Positions 14,715-22,104 of a DNA stretch of 33,780 nucleotides are shown here, piece after piece. Source of the stretch: Clostridiales bacterium. Lineage in GTDB: Bacteria; Bacillota; Clostridia; Oscillospirales; Oscillospiraceae. The first letter of the stretch is position 1, and each line of letters starts with the position of its first letter. Under the pieces are notes generated by a model. The model had not been told where the DNA came from and ran no database searches. It saw only the letters and a program-made list of their open reading frames with translations. Made by a program: the position numbers and the translations under genes. Where the stretch lies: the NCBI GenBank assembly GCA_019423635.1, contig JAHZBA010000031.1, positions 1 through 33,780 of the forward strand, given 5' to 3'.

Positions 14715-15224
14715 ATGCGGATTTTAGGGATTGACCCCGGCTATGCCACCATCGGCTTCGGCCTGGTGGAGGCGGAGCGGGCACAGGTTCATATGGTGAC
14801 CTACGGCGCCATCACCACCCCGGCGGGACTGCCTCTCAGCCGCCGCCTCTATCAGATCGGCACGGACATGGAGGAGCTGATCGGCCAGGTGAAGCCGGAT
14901 GTGATCTCCATTGAGGAGCTGTTCTTCAACACCAATCTCACCACCGGCATTGCCGTGGCCCACGGGCGGGGCGTGATCCTGTACGCCGCGGAGCGGTGCG
15001 GCATCCCCCTGTATGAGTACACCCCCTCCCAGGTGAAGCTGGCAGTCACCGGCTACGGCAAGGCGGAGAAGCGCCAGGTGATGGATATGACCCGGCGGCT
15101 TTTGAAGCTGAACGCCATTCCGCGGCCGGACGACGCCGCCGACGCATTGGCTCTGGCGCTCTGCCATGCCAGGAGCGTTACCTCCCGGCTGCCGCAGGCC
15201 TCCGATGTCCGGGAGACGGTTTGA
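14715..15224 (+). CDS. ruvC: crossover junction endodeoxyribonuclease RuvC
   Basis: Cuts Holliday junctions symmetrically after branch migration by RuvAB. The product has 169 residues, normal for the family. All four acidic catalytic residues are present: Asp7 (GIDPG), Glu67 (SIEELFF), Asp140 and Asp143 (PDDAADALALAL). The ATG at 14715 has GGAAGGGAAG upstream. ruvC is absent from Bacilli but common in Clostridia, which fits a clostridial host. Confidence 0.97.
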   Translation: MRILGIDPGYATIGFGLVEAERAQVHMVTYGAITTPAGLPLSRRLYQIGTDMEELIGQVKPDVISIEELFFNTNLTTGIAVAHGRGVILYAAERCGIPLYEYTPSQVKLAVTGYGKAEKRQVMDMTRRLLKLNAIPRPDDAADALALALCHARSVTSRLPQASDVRETV

Positions 15225-15371
15225 ATGGGCAGCGGGCGGAGGGAGTGGTCCTCCTCGCCGCCGTATCTGCGGCTGCCGCTGCAAGGAGAGATGGGCGGCA
15301 GGTTTTGTGACGTTTACTTTTTGACAGGGAGACCATGTTTCCAGATCTGTCTATGAACGGGAGAATTTTGG

Positions 15372-15977
15372 ATGTTCTACTATCTTGACGGCACCGTGGC
15401 GGAGCTCCTTCCATACCTGGCGGTCATCGACTGCGGCGGCGTGGGCTATGCCTGCAAGACCACCAACAACACCCTCTCGGCCCTGAAAAAGGGGCAGCGG
15501 GGGAGACTCTATACCTATTTGAACGTGGGGGAGGATCTCTTTGATCTCTATGGCTTTGCCACGCAGAACGAGCTCAACAGCTTCAAGCTGTTGATCGGCG
15601 TGTCCGGCGTGGGGCCCAAGGCGGCGCTGGCGATTTTGTCCTCCGGTACGCCGGAGAGCCTGGCCATGGCCATTGTCACCGGAGACGAGAAATCTCTGAC
15701 GGCGGCGCCGGGGGTGGGCAAGAAGATCGCCCAGCGGATTATCCTGGAGCTGAAGGACAAGATGGCCCGGGAGAGCGGCGGGAGTCTGGACTTCTCAGGC
15801 GGCAAGGGCGCTCCCGCTCCCGTGATGTTTGCCAGCAAGGCCACGGAGGCCGCCCAGGCCCTGGCGGTGCTGGGCTATTCCAGCCAGGAGGTCTCCATGG
15901 CCCTGAAGGGCGTGGATGTGGAGAGCCTGCCCCTGGAGGAGATCATCCGCCAGAGTCTGAAAAAGATGGTGAAATAA
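15372..15977 (+). CDS. ruvA: Holliday junction branch migration protein RuvA
   Basis: Binds four-way junctions and loads the RuvB motor. It has 201 residues: an N-terminal OB fold (about 1-62, MFYYLDGTVAELLPYLAVID), two helix-hairpin-helix motifs (about 72-90, IGVSGVGPKAALAIL; about 107-125, APGVGKKIAQRIILELK), and a C-terminal RuvB-binding domain (about 150-201). The ATG has GGGAG about 8 bases upstream. It follows ruvC after a 147-bp spacer containing a TTGACA (15321-15326), but no good -10 box 17 bp further on. Confidence 0.97.
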   Translation: MFYYLDGTVAELLPYLAVIDCGGVGYACKTTNNTLSALKKGQRGRLYTYLNVGEDLFDLYGFATQNELNSFKLLIGVSGVGPKAALAILSSGTPESLAMAIVTGDEKSLTAAPGVGKKIAQRIILELKDKMARESGGSLDFSGGKGAPAPVMFASKATEAAQALAVLGYSSQEVSMALKGVDVESLPLEEIIRQSLKKMVK

Positions 15978-16023
15978 GGCACGGGATGTTCTGTTCCCAG
16001 GATCGAAGAGAGGAGGCGCCGCC

Positions 16024-16251
16024 ATGGATCTTTCCACGGTAAGTTTTTTGTCTTTCATCGGCAGTACGTTTATGCTCTACCGGTTTTCCCGGCACAGCCG
16101 CTTTTTATCTCAGAGCTGGAAGCTGACCCCGGAGGAGGCGGAGCGGTATCAGGTGCGGGCGCGGTCCGCGCTGATCTGCGCGGGCGTCTTGATGGCGGTG
16201 TGTGTGCTCTCCCTGATCCTTGCCATCGTGTTGTATCTGGTGAATCCTTGA
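16024..16251 (+). CDS. small membrane protein of unknown function
   Basis: 75 residues with two likely membrane segments, a weak one near 6-20 (VSFLSFIGSTFMLYRF) and a strong one at 47-72 (LICAGVLMAVCVLSLILAIV), separated by a basic, polar stretch (SWKLTPEEAERYQVRAR). The ATG has GAGAGGAGG about 8 bases upstream. It is tightly packed between ruvA and ruvB, so it is almost certainly translated. I do not recognise a family. Confidence 0.75.
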   Translation: MDLSTVSFLSFIGSTFMLYRFSRHSRFLSQSWKLTPEEAERYQVRARSALICAGVLMAVCVLSLILAIVLYLVNP

Positions 16252-16269
16252 CGTCCGGGAGGTGAGGGC

Positions 16270-17334
16270 TTGAGCATCGACTACGGAAACGACATCTACG
16301 AAGAGCCCCTTGTGGCCAAGACCTTTTTGCAGGAAGACGTGCAGGAGGGGTCTCTGCGGCCCAGGACCCTTCGGGAATACATCGGCCAGGAGAAGGCCAA
16401 GGAGAACCTCTCCGTCTTCATCCAGGCGGCCAGAAAGCGGGAGGAGTCCCTGGACCACGTGCTGCTCCACGGCCCTCCAGGCCTCGGCAAGACCACTCTG
16501 GCGGGGATCATTGCCCAGGAGATGGGAGTCAATATCCGCATCACCTCCGGCCCGGCCATTGAGAAGCCCGGCGATCTGGCGGCGCTTTTAACGAATCTGA
16601 ACGAGGGGGATATCCTCTTTGTGGATGAGATCCACCGGCTGAACCGCTCCGTGGAGGAGATCCTGTACCCTGCCATGGAGGATTACGCACTGGACATCAT
16701 CGTGGGGAAGGGGCCCTCGGCCAACTCCATCCGGCTGGATCTGCCCCGGTTCACGCTGATCGGCGCCACCACCCGCTCCGGACAGCTGTCCGCGCCTCTT
16801 CGGGACCGCTTCGGCGTCGCTTTGCGTCTGGAGCTGTACACCCCGGAGGAGCTGGCGAAAATCGTCACCCGGTCCGCCGGAATTCTGGATGTGGAGATTG
16901 TGCCGGAGGGCGCCTACGAGATCGCCCGCCGCAGCCGGGGAACGCCCCGGATTGCCAACCGGATGCTCCGCCGGGTCCGGGATTTTGCCCAGGTAAAGGC
17001 CGACGGCGTCATCACCAAGGAGGTGGCGGATCAGTCCCTCTGCGCCCTGGAGATCGACTACCTGGGGCTGGACCCCATTGACCGGCGGATGCTGGAGGCC
17101 ATTATTAAAAATTACGGCGGCGGTCCCGTGGGCCTGGAAACCCTGGCCGCCACCATCGGCGAGGAGGCGGTTACCCTGGAGGACGTCTATGAGCCCTATC
17201 TCATGCAGCTGGGATTTTTAACCAGAACCCCCCGGGGACGGTGTGTCACCCGGCAGGCCTATCAGCATCTGCATCTTCCCATTCCCGGCGGCAGCGCCGG
17301 TTTGGAGGCCTTGGAACAGCTGACGATCTCCTGA
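16270..17334 (+). CDS. ruvB: Holliday junction DNA helicase RuvB
   Basis: AAA+ motor that drives branch migration as hexamers flanking RuvA. 354 residues. It has Walker A GPPGLGKT (68-75), Walker B LFVDEIH (116-122), sensor and arginine-finger region GATTRSG and APLRDRFG, and a C-terminal winged helix (about 270-345, YGGGPVGLETLAATIGEEAV). The start is TTG at 16270, a few bases after GGGAGGTGAGG; no ATG fits and the N-terminus matches the family. Confidence 0.97.
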   Translation: MSIDYGNDIYEEPLVAKTFLQEDVQEGSLRPRTLREYIGQEKAKENLSVFIQAARKREESLDHVLLHGPPGLGKTTLAGIIAQEMGVNIRITSGPAIEKPGDLAALLTNLNEGDILFVDEIHRLNRSVEEILYPAMEDYALDIIVGKGPSANSIRLDLPRFTLIGATTRSGQLSAPLRDRFGVALRLELYTPEELAKIVTRSAGILDVEIVPEGAYEIARRSRGTPRIANRMLRRVRDFAQVKADGVITKEVADQSLCALEIDYLGLDPIDRRMLEAIIKNYGGGPVGLETLAATIGEEAVTLEDVYEPYLMQLGFLTRTPRGRCVTRQAYQHLHLPIPGGSAGLEALEQLTIS

Positions 17335-17339
17335 CGCGA

Positions 17340-17390
17340 TGCAAATTGGATGCAATTTTTATGAAATTACTAAATTTGCAAGTTTTTTTT
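17340..17390 (+). terminator. weak AT-rich terminator after ruvB
   Basis: tgcaaatt (17340-17347) can pair with aatttgca (17373-17380) across a 25-base loop, followed by a run of eight T. The stem is weak, but position and T-run suggest an intrinsic terminator. Confidence 0.4.
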
Positions 17391-17411
17391 CGGGGAATTT
17401 TGATATTTTGC

Positions 17412-17441
17412 TTGACAATTCACGGTTGAGACAGGTATAAT
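17412..17441 (+). promoter_or_regulatory. strong sigma-A promoter at the sigH start
   Basis: -35 TTGACA (17412-17417) and -10 TATAAT (17436-17441), both perfect consensus, with an 18-bp spacer. The sigH ATG is at 17447-17449, only 5 bases after the -10 box. The expected transcription start therefore falls on the start codon itself. Confidence 0.8.
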
Positions 17442-17446
17442 ACGAT

Positions 17447-18088
17447 ATGTGTAAGTGGAATGAGAATCCATCATCCTCTTTGCGGGATCTTCCGGACGAG
17501 ACGCTGTGTCGTATGGCGGCGGCCGGTACCCGCGATGCGGAGGAGATCCTGGTGACGCGGTATAACCGCCTGGTCCGCACCTGTGCCCGCCCTTTCTTCC
17601 TGACGGGGGGCGACAGTGAGGATCTGACCCAGGAGGGAATGGTGGGTCTGATCAAGGCAGTCCGGGAATTTGACGCGGAAAAAGAGGCGTCCTTTCGGAC
17701 CTTTGCCGAAATTTGCATCCGAAGCCGGCTGTATTCCGTACTCCGCGCCTCCGGGCGGGAGAAGCATAAGGCGCTTAATCAGTCGGTCTCTCTTGATACT
17801 CCCTACTTTGACAGCAATTCCTACACCTCTGGAACCGCACATCTGGCGCAGCGCAATCCTGAAGATTTCTTGATCGACAGGGAGCACACAGCAGCCCTCT
17901 TGGCTGGTGTCCGGAAACAGTTGTCCGAATTTGAAGCGAAGATTTTGGGGTACTATCTAGACGGTCTTTCATGCAGGGAAATTGCCGAGACGGTAGGCAA
18001 GCCCCCAAAGTCCGTGGACAACGCTGTGCAGCGCATTCGGCGCAAGGTCGCACAGCAACTTCTTTCCGGCGGTATCAGCAAACGCTGA
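17447..18088 (+). CDS. sigH: RNA polymerase sporulation sigma factor SigH
   Basis: SigH directs early sporulation and transition-state genes. 213 residues, against about 218 in B. subtilis. Region 2 includes GGDSEDLTQEGMVGLIKAVR (about 53-73) and KEASFRTFAEICIRSRLYS. The middle carries LNQSVSLDTP, typical of SigH. Region 4 has the helix-turn-helix DGLSCREIAETVGKPPKSVD (about 172-191). The ATG at 17447 gives an N-terminus that aligns with SigH, but no ribosome-binding site precedes it, and a consensus promoter ends 5 bases earlier. Later in-frame starts (TTG at 17480, ATG at 17513) have no clear Shine-Dalgarno either. Start confidence is therefore moderate, family confidence high. Confidence 0.93.
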   Translation: MCKWNENPSSSLRDLPDETLCRMAAAGTRDAEEILVTRYNRLVRTCARPFFLTGGDSEDLTQEGMVGLIKAVREFDAEKEASFRTFAEICIRSRLYSVLRASGREKHKALNQSVSLDTPYFDSNSYTSGTAHLAQRNPEDFLIDREHTAALLAGVRKQLSEFEAKILGYYLDGLSCREIAETVGKPPKSVDNAVQRIRRKVAQQLLSGGISKR

Positions 18089-18126
18089 GCGCAATATATT
18101 TTTCTTTTCAAAGAGAGGGTAAAATC

Positions 18127-18405
18127 ATGTACGAAGACAAGACTTTAGTGTGCAAGGAATGCGGCCAGGAGTTCGTGTTCACCGCTGGTGAGCAGGAGTT
18201 CTACGCAGAGCGCGGCTTCCAGAACGAGCCCCAGCGCTGCAAGGCCTGCCGCGACGCGCGCAAGAATGCCGCCCGTGGTCCCCGGGAGTACTTCACCGCT
18301 GTCTGCGCTGCCTGCGGCGGCGAGGCGAAGGTTCCCTTCGAGCCTAAGAGCGACCGTCCTGTGTATTGCAGCGAGTGCTTCGCCAAGATGCGTGAGCAGG
18401 GCTGA
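18127..18405 (+). CDS. double zinc-ribbon protein
   Basis: A 92-residue protein with two four-cysteine zinc ribbons: Cys9/Cys12/Cys38/Cys41 (LVCKECGQEFVFTAGEQEFY) and Cys60/Cys63/Cys81/Cys84 (VCAACGGEAKVPFEP, RPVYCSECF). Both halves match small zinc-ribbon families common in Firmicutes (the first is the zf-trcl type), whose role is unknown. The ATG has AGAGAGGGT upstream. It follows sigH by 38 bp and may be cotranscribed with it, and is followed by a strong terminator. Confidence 0.85.
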   Translation: MYEDKTLVCKECGQEFVFTAGEQEFYAERGFQNEPQRCKACRDARKNAARGPREYFTAVCAACGGEAKVPFEPKSDRPVYCSECFAKMREQG

Positions 18406-18432
18406 TTGACTTCACCGTTTGTCTCTTGCAGG

Positions 18433-18464
18433 AAAGCGGCGTCCATTTTGGACGCCGCTTTTTT
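18433..18464 (+). terminator. Rho-independent terminator after the zinc-ribbon gene
   Basis: Perfect 12-bp stem aaagcggcgtcc/ggacgccgcttt (18433-18444/18450-18461), 5-base loop, then ttt. Confidence 0.92.
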
Positions 18465-18562
18465 GTGCGACTCCGCGGTCTTCCGGTTAAGATCAAACAA
18501 AACTAAATTTTTGTGCAATCATTTGGCAGGGAGAATCCCCGCACCGATCGGGAAGGGAAAGA

Positions 18563-18591
18563 GCCCCGTCTGCGTATTCCGCAGACGGGGC
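18563..18591 (-). terminator. terminator of the RNase P RNA gene
   Basis: Perfect 12-bp stem gccccgtctgcg/cgcagacggggc (18563-18574/18580-18591), 10 bp past the RNA 3' end on the minus strand, followed there by tctttccc. Confidence 0.75.
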
Positions 18592-18600
18592 CATATCATT

Positions 18601-19015
18601 GCGAGCAAGACTGTAAGCCGGGTTCTGTATTTGACAGTCATCTATCTAGGCGCACCGTTGCCGGCGCGCTCAAGCCACCTCCTGAGGACGGCCGGGCCAG
18701 CCTGTAGTCCTCCCGCGGTGTTGCTCCGGATAGAGTTTACAGCGACGGACAGTTTCCAGCCGTCGGGTGCGCTCTTACCGCACCTTTCCACCCTTACCCC
18801 GCAGCCCGGTTCGCGTCATCGCCAACAATCTGAATGATGTTGTCAACTCAGTGTCCCGATGTGTTCCTCAAGGGACAGCGGGGCGGTATCTCTCTGTTGC
18901 ACTTTTCCTGAAGTCGCCTTCGGCGGGCGTTACCCGTTATCCTTGCCCTGTGGAGCCCGGACTTTCCTCATGGACGGCCTTTCGGCCTGCCCACGCGACT
19001 GTCTGTCTTCCTCGC
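18601..19015 (-). ncRNA. rnpB: RNase P RNA (bacterial type A)
   Basis: Catalytic RNA that trims 5' leaders of pre-tRNAs. Read on the minus strand it contains the universal cores GAGGAAAGTCCGGGCTCC and CAGGGCAAGGATAACGGGTA near the 5' side and ACAGAACCCGGCTTA near the 3' end. The two ends pair to form P1 (gcgaggaagac, 19015-19005, with gtcttgctcgc, 18611-18601, one mismatch), which sets the boundaries to within a few bases. The helix layout looks like the ancestral type A. The assignment of type A over type B is by eye. Confidence 0.95.
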
Positions 19016-19021
19016 CTGTTC

Positions 19022-19050
19022 ATTTTACAGGATGAAGCGGGGATTGTCAA
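19022..19050 (-). promoter_or_regulatory. promoter of rnpB
   Basis: On the minus strand: -35 TTGACA (19050-19045), 17-bp spacer, -10 TAAAAT (19027-19022). The predicted transcription start coincides with the P1 5' end near 19015. Confidence 0.9.
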
Positions 19051-19174
19051 CGGCTGTCTTTCGGCATTTTTCTGGAGGCGGGACAGCGTTTTGCCGGACG
19101 GAAGACAGCGGCCCGAAAGACACCTCTGCGGCTTTTGGCGGGATCATGGAAATCAGGGGAACAGCCAATAGAGC

Positions 19175-19209
19175 ACCGGACAGCCATTTTTACAAAACGG
19201 CTGTCCGGT
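19175..19209 (-). terminator. terminator-like hairpin after the DUF4180 gene
   Basis: Perfect 11-bp stem accggacagcc/ggctgtccggt (19175-19185/19199-19209) with a 13-base loop, 24 bp past the stop codon on the minus strand. There is no clear T-run after it. Confidence 0.55.
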
Positions 19210-19232
19210 TCCTGGAACTTGTATCCTGCGGT

Positions 19233-19601
19233 TTATGGTGCCTCGGTCAGTTTTTGAATGGCCTCTTCCCTGGTGGCTACAAAGAAGAAGTCCTTTCCGT
19301 GATTGGACTCATAGATGAAGTCTCTCAGCGGCTTGCTGGTATAGTGAGAATAGTCGCCGAAAAAGGCGGCCTTCATCTGGTAGTTGATAAATTTCTGAAG
19401 GATCTCTCCTGCCATTCCCGTGCTGAGAATGAAGAACTCCTCGCAGACGGCCCGCTTGTCAAGAACAAGCCTGGCTGCGCCGGTCTCATACTTGACCGTC
19501 ATCATCAGATCCAGAGCGGACTGTACATCCACAATGATCTTCTCATCGCTGGAAATCACTGCAAGATCCACTCCGTGTTCCTTTAAATGTTCAATATTCA
19601 T
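19233..19601 (-). CDS. DUF4180 domain-containing protein
   Basis: A 122-residue cytoplasmic protein covering the whole DUF4180 family. Hallmarks are DVQSALDLMMTVKYETGAAR, EEFFILSTGMAGEILQKFIN and GDYSHYTSKPLRDFIYESN near the C-terminal third. Function is unknown; such proteins are scattered in Firmicutes and occur singly. Two ATGs overlap; the second (19601) is chosen because AGGAGGA lies 5 bases before it, while the first (19604) would be only 2 bases away. It has its own strong promoter and terminator, so it is a one-gene unit. Confidence 0.85.
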   Translation of the reverse strand: MNIEHLKEHGVDLAVISSDEKIIVDVQSALDLMMTVKYETGAARLVLDKRAVCEEFFILSTGMAGEILQKFINYQMKAAFFGDYSHYTSKPLRDFIYESNHGKDFFFVATREEAIQKLTEAP

Positions 19602-19648
19602 CATATCCTCCTGATTTCAATCTGCAGTACAAATTCCAGTTGGGGAAG

Positions 19649-19677
19649 ATCTTAGCATAAAGTGCTCTCACTGTCAA
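19649..19677 (-). promoter_or_regulatory. promoter of the DUF4180 gene
   Basis: On the minus strand: TTGACA (19677-19672), 17-bp spacer, TAAGAT (19654-19649), with TGC extending the -10 box. The leader is about 40 bases. Confidence 0.75.
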
Positions 19678-19845
19678 GCGGAAGACATTTGGATCTTCGT
19701 GCGGCTTGATTGTTTGGAAAGCAGGAGATTTGGGCAGATTCTCTGCCAGACCATGCGGTTTCATGCCGGAATCCCAGCGGTTGGAGACGGACAGAAAGGT
19801 CTGCGGCGGCGTCCCGCCGCTTTTCAGGCAGAATAAATTCCGCCG

Positions 19846-19874
19846 TTGTTTTTTTCTCTTCTTTGCAGTATAAT
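19846..19874 (+). promoter_or_regulatory. promoter of murD
   Basis: -35 TTGTTT (19846-19851), 17-bp spacer, -10 TATAAT (19869-19874). The leader to the ATG at 19926 is about 45 bases. Confidence 0.65.
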
Positions 19875-19925
19875 TTCCTATATGGAAAAATCCGCCTGGC
19901 GCGGAGAGCTTGAGGAGCGGTACGC

Positions 19926-21296
19926 ATGACACTGGACGCCTATTTGAATTCTTTGAAAGAGAAAACCGTGGCCGTGATCGGCATTGGGATCAGCAATCAG
20001 CCTTTGCTGCGGCTGCTGCTGGAGCAGGGAGTCTCCGTCACAGCGCGGGATCGAAAAACGGATCTGGGGCCCTTCGGCCAGGAGCTGCAGGCGCGCGGCT
20101 GCCGGCTGAAGCTGGGGGGAGAGTACCTGGCGGATCTGACGGAGGACATCATCTTCCGCACACCGGGAATGCGGCCGGATCTGCCGGAGCTGGCGGCGGC
20201 GGTGAGCCGGGGCAGCACCCTGACCAGCGAGATGGAGGTCTTTTTCCAGGTCTGCCCCTGTCCCATCCTGGCGGTCACCGGCAGCGACGGAAAGACCACC
20301 ACCACCACCATCATCGCGGAGCTGCTGCGAAAGGCGGGGAGAACCGTTCACCTGGGGGGCAATATCGGCCACCCGCTGCTGGCGGAGAGCGGCTCCATCC
20401 ACTCCTCGGATCTTGCGGTGCTGGAGCTGAGCTCCTTTCAGCTGATGACCATGACCCGGAGCCCCCATGTCTCCGTCATCACCAATCTCGCCCCCAACCA
20501 CCTGGATGTCCACCGGGATTTCGCGGAGTACATCTCTGCAAAGGAAAATATCTTTACACATCAGTCCGCCGGGGATATTGCCGTCTTTAACGCCGACAAC
20601 GAGCTCACGGCGGAGGCGGCCAAAAGAGCGCCGGGCCAGGTGCGGCTGTTCTCCCGTCGGCAGGAGGTGGAGGACGGCGTTTTTCTCCGCAAGGATGCGG
20701 TGATGGTTCGCCGGGACGGCTGTGAGCGGCAGGTGATGACCACAGGGGACATCAAGCTTCCCGGCGTCCACAATGTGGAGAACTATCTGGCCGCCATTGC
20801 CGTGGTGGAGGGACTGGTGCCGGATGATCTGATCCGGGAGTTTGCCAGGGAGTTTGGCGGTGTGGAGCACCGGATTGAGCTGATCCGCACCCGAAAGGGC
20901 GTGCGGTGGTATAACGATTCCATCGCCTCCAGTCCCAGCCGCACCATAGCGGGACTGCGGTCTTTCCCGGGAAAAGTGATTCTCATCGCCGGCGGCAAGG
21001 ACAAGGGGATCTCCTACGATCCTCTGGGTCCGGTGGTCAACAAGCACGTAAAGCTCCTGCTGCTCTGCGGTGCCACGGCAGGGGTGATCCGTAAAGCGGT
21101 GGAGACGGCGCCGAACTTCGCCGGGCTGGAGATCATCGATACGGCGGATTACCATGAGGCCGTGGCTCTGGCCGACAGCCGGGCAGGGGAGGGAGATGTG
21201 GTGATCCTCTCGCCGGCCAGCACCTCCTTTGACCGCTTTGCCAACTTCATGGAGCGGGGAAACGTCTTCAAGAAGATCGTCAACCAGCTGCCATAA
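19926..21296 (+). CDS. murD: UDP-N-acetylmuramoyl-L-alanine--D-glutamate ligase
   Basis: Adds D-glutamate to UDP-MurNAc-L-Ala in peptidoglycan synthesis. 456 residues with the three Mur-ligase domains: an N-terminal Rossmann-like domain (VAVIGIGISNQPLLRLLLEQ), the central ATPase with GSDGKTTT (119-126), HLGGNIGHPLL and APNHLDVH, and the C-terminal domain (GVRWYNDSIASSPSRTIAGL, AGGKDKG, LSPASTSFDRFANFMERG). The ATG at 19926 has GAGGAG about 8 bases upstream. Here murD is outside the usual division cluster, next to a sporulation gene and ligA. Confidence 0.97.
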   Translation: MTLDAYLNSLKEKTVAVIGIGISNQPLLRLLLEQGVSVTARDRKTDLGPFGQELQARGCRLKLGGEYLADLTEDIIFRTPGMRPDLPELAAAVSRGSTLTSEMEVFFQVCPCPILAVTGSDGKTTTTTIIAELLRKAGRTVHLGGNIGHPLLAESGSIHSSDLAVLELSSFQLMTMTRSPHVSVITNLAPNHLDVHRDFAEYISAKENIFTHQSAGDIAVFNADNELTAEAAKRAPGQVRLFSRRQEVEDGVFLRKDAVMVRRDGCERQVMTTGDIKLPGVHNVENYLAAIAVVEGLVPDDLIREFAREFGGVEHRIELIRTRKGVRWYNDSIASSPSRTIAGLRSFPGKVILIAGGKDKGISYDPLGPVVNKHVKLLLLCGATAGVIRKAVETAPNFAGLEIIDTADYHEAVALADSRAGEGDVVILSPASTSFDRFANFMERGNVFKKIVNQLP

Positions 21297-21344
21297 AACA
21301 GATGGACGCCGAAGGCCCCGCCTGCACCGATGTTTTTTCGGGAA

Positions 21345-21372
21345 ATAGGACCAAGCCGCCTCCGCATAGGAT
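21345..21372 (+). promoter_or_regulatory. sigma-E-type promoter of yunB
   Basis: ATA (21345-21347), 17-bp spacer, CATAGGAT (21365-21372), with the same CCGCATAGGATGC context as the spoIIM promoter. The ATG is 28 bases from the first base of the -10 box. Confidence 0.55.
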
Positions 21373-21392
21373 GCTGGGAGGGGGCGAATCCT

Positions 21393-22094
21393 ATGAGACC
21401 AGGTTTTTTCCACTACCGCAGGCGAATGGACCGCAGGGGGCTGGTGCGGGTTCTGGCGCTGGGCCTGTGCGTGCTGCTCTTATCCGGACTGTTCATAGCC
21501 GCGTCGCAGATGCGGCCGGTGCTGGAGAGTCTGGCCACCACCCGTGTCTCCAACACCATCAACCGGATCGTCTTTGAGGCGGTGAATGACGCCATTCAAA
21601 ACGGGGACATCAGCTACGATGCGCTGATCTCCCTGGAGAAGGACCAGGAGGGGCGGATCACCGCCGTCCACAGCAACATGGCCGCCTTCAACCGCCTGCA
21701 GGCCCAGATTCTGGACATCATTCTGGCCCGCATTGACCAGGTCTCCGCCCGGGAGCTGTCCATTCCGGTGGGGACGCTGACCGGTTCTACGCTGCTGGCG
21801 GGCCGCGGGCCCCGGATCTCCGTGCGGATGGAGTCGGTGGGGTCCTCCTCGGCCCGCTTTGCCAACCGCTTTGAATCCGCCGGCATCAACCAGACCAAGC
21901 ACCAGATTGTGCTGCAGGTGGATGTCAGCGCCGCCATTTTGCTGCCGGGCTTTACCGCCGCCACGGAGGTCTCCAACAGCATCACGGTGGCGGAGACCAT
22001 CATTGTCGGCACTGTACCGGATACCTACACCTATTTCAGTATGGCCCCGGACAGCTACGCCGACGACGCGAAGAGCTATATCCTAAACCAATAG
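21393..22094 (+). CDS. yunB: sporulation protein YunB
   Basis: A 233-residue protein of the YunB family, required for efficient sporulation in B. subtilis and there controlled by sigma-E; its molecular role is unknown. It has a basic N-terminus, one membrane helix (about 20-40, VRVLALGLCVLLLSGLFIAA) and a long extracytoplasmic part. Family-type stretches are NTINRIVFEAVNDAI, VGTLTGSTLLAGRGPRI and AAILLPGFTAATEVSNSITV. The ATG at 21393 follows GGGAGGGGGC. A sigma-E-like promoter lies directly upstream. It is followed 10 bp later by ligA. Confidence 0.88.
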   Translation: MRPGFFHYRRRMDRRGLVRVLALGLCVLLLSGLFIAASQMRPVLESLATTRVSNTINRIVFEAVNDAIQNGDISYDALISLEKDQEGRITAVHSNMAAFNRLQAQILDIILARIDQVSARELSIPVGTLTGSTLLAGRGPRISVRMESVGSSSARFANRFESAGINQTKHQIVLQVDVSAAILLPGFTAATEVSNSITVAETIIVGTVPDTYTYFSMAPDSYADDAKSYILNQ

Positions 22095-22104
22095 GGAGGA
22101 CACT

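Larger units (their letters stand above)
19602..19925. other. 324-bp divergent spacer between the DUF4180 gene and murD
   Basis: Holds the DUF4180 promoter (19649-19677) and the murD promoter (19846-19874). A hairpin gcggcgg/ccgccgc (19803-19809/19814-19820) followed by tttt lies between them. I see no gene in it; the short open frames are not supported by a ribosome-binding site or family pattern. Confidence 0.5.

Noticed and set aside
15321..15349. Promoter for ruvA from TTGACA at 15321
   Set aside because: The hexamer 17 bp downstream (GATCTG) is a poor -10 box and no better one lies nearby. ruvA can be read from the ruvC promoter.
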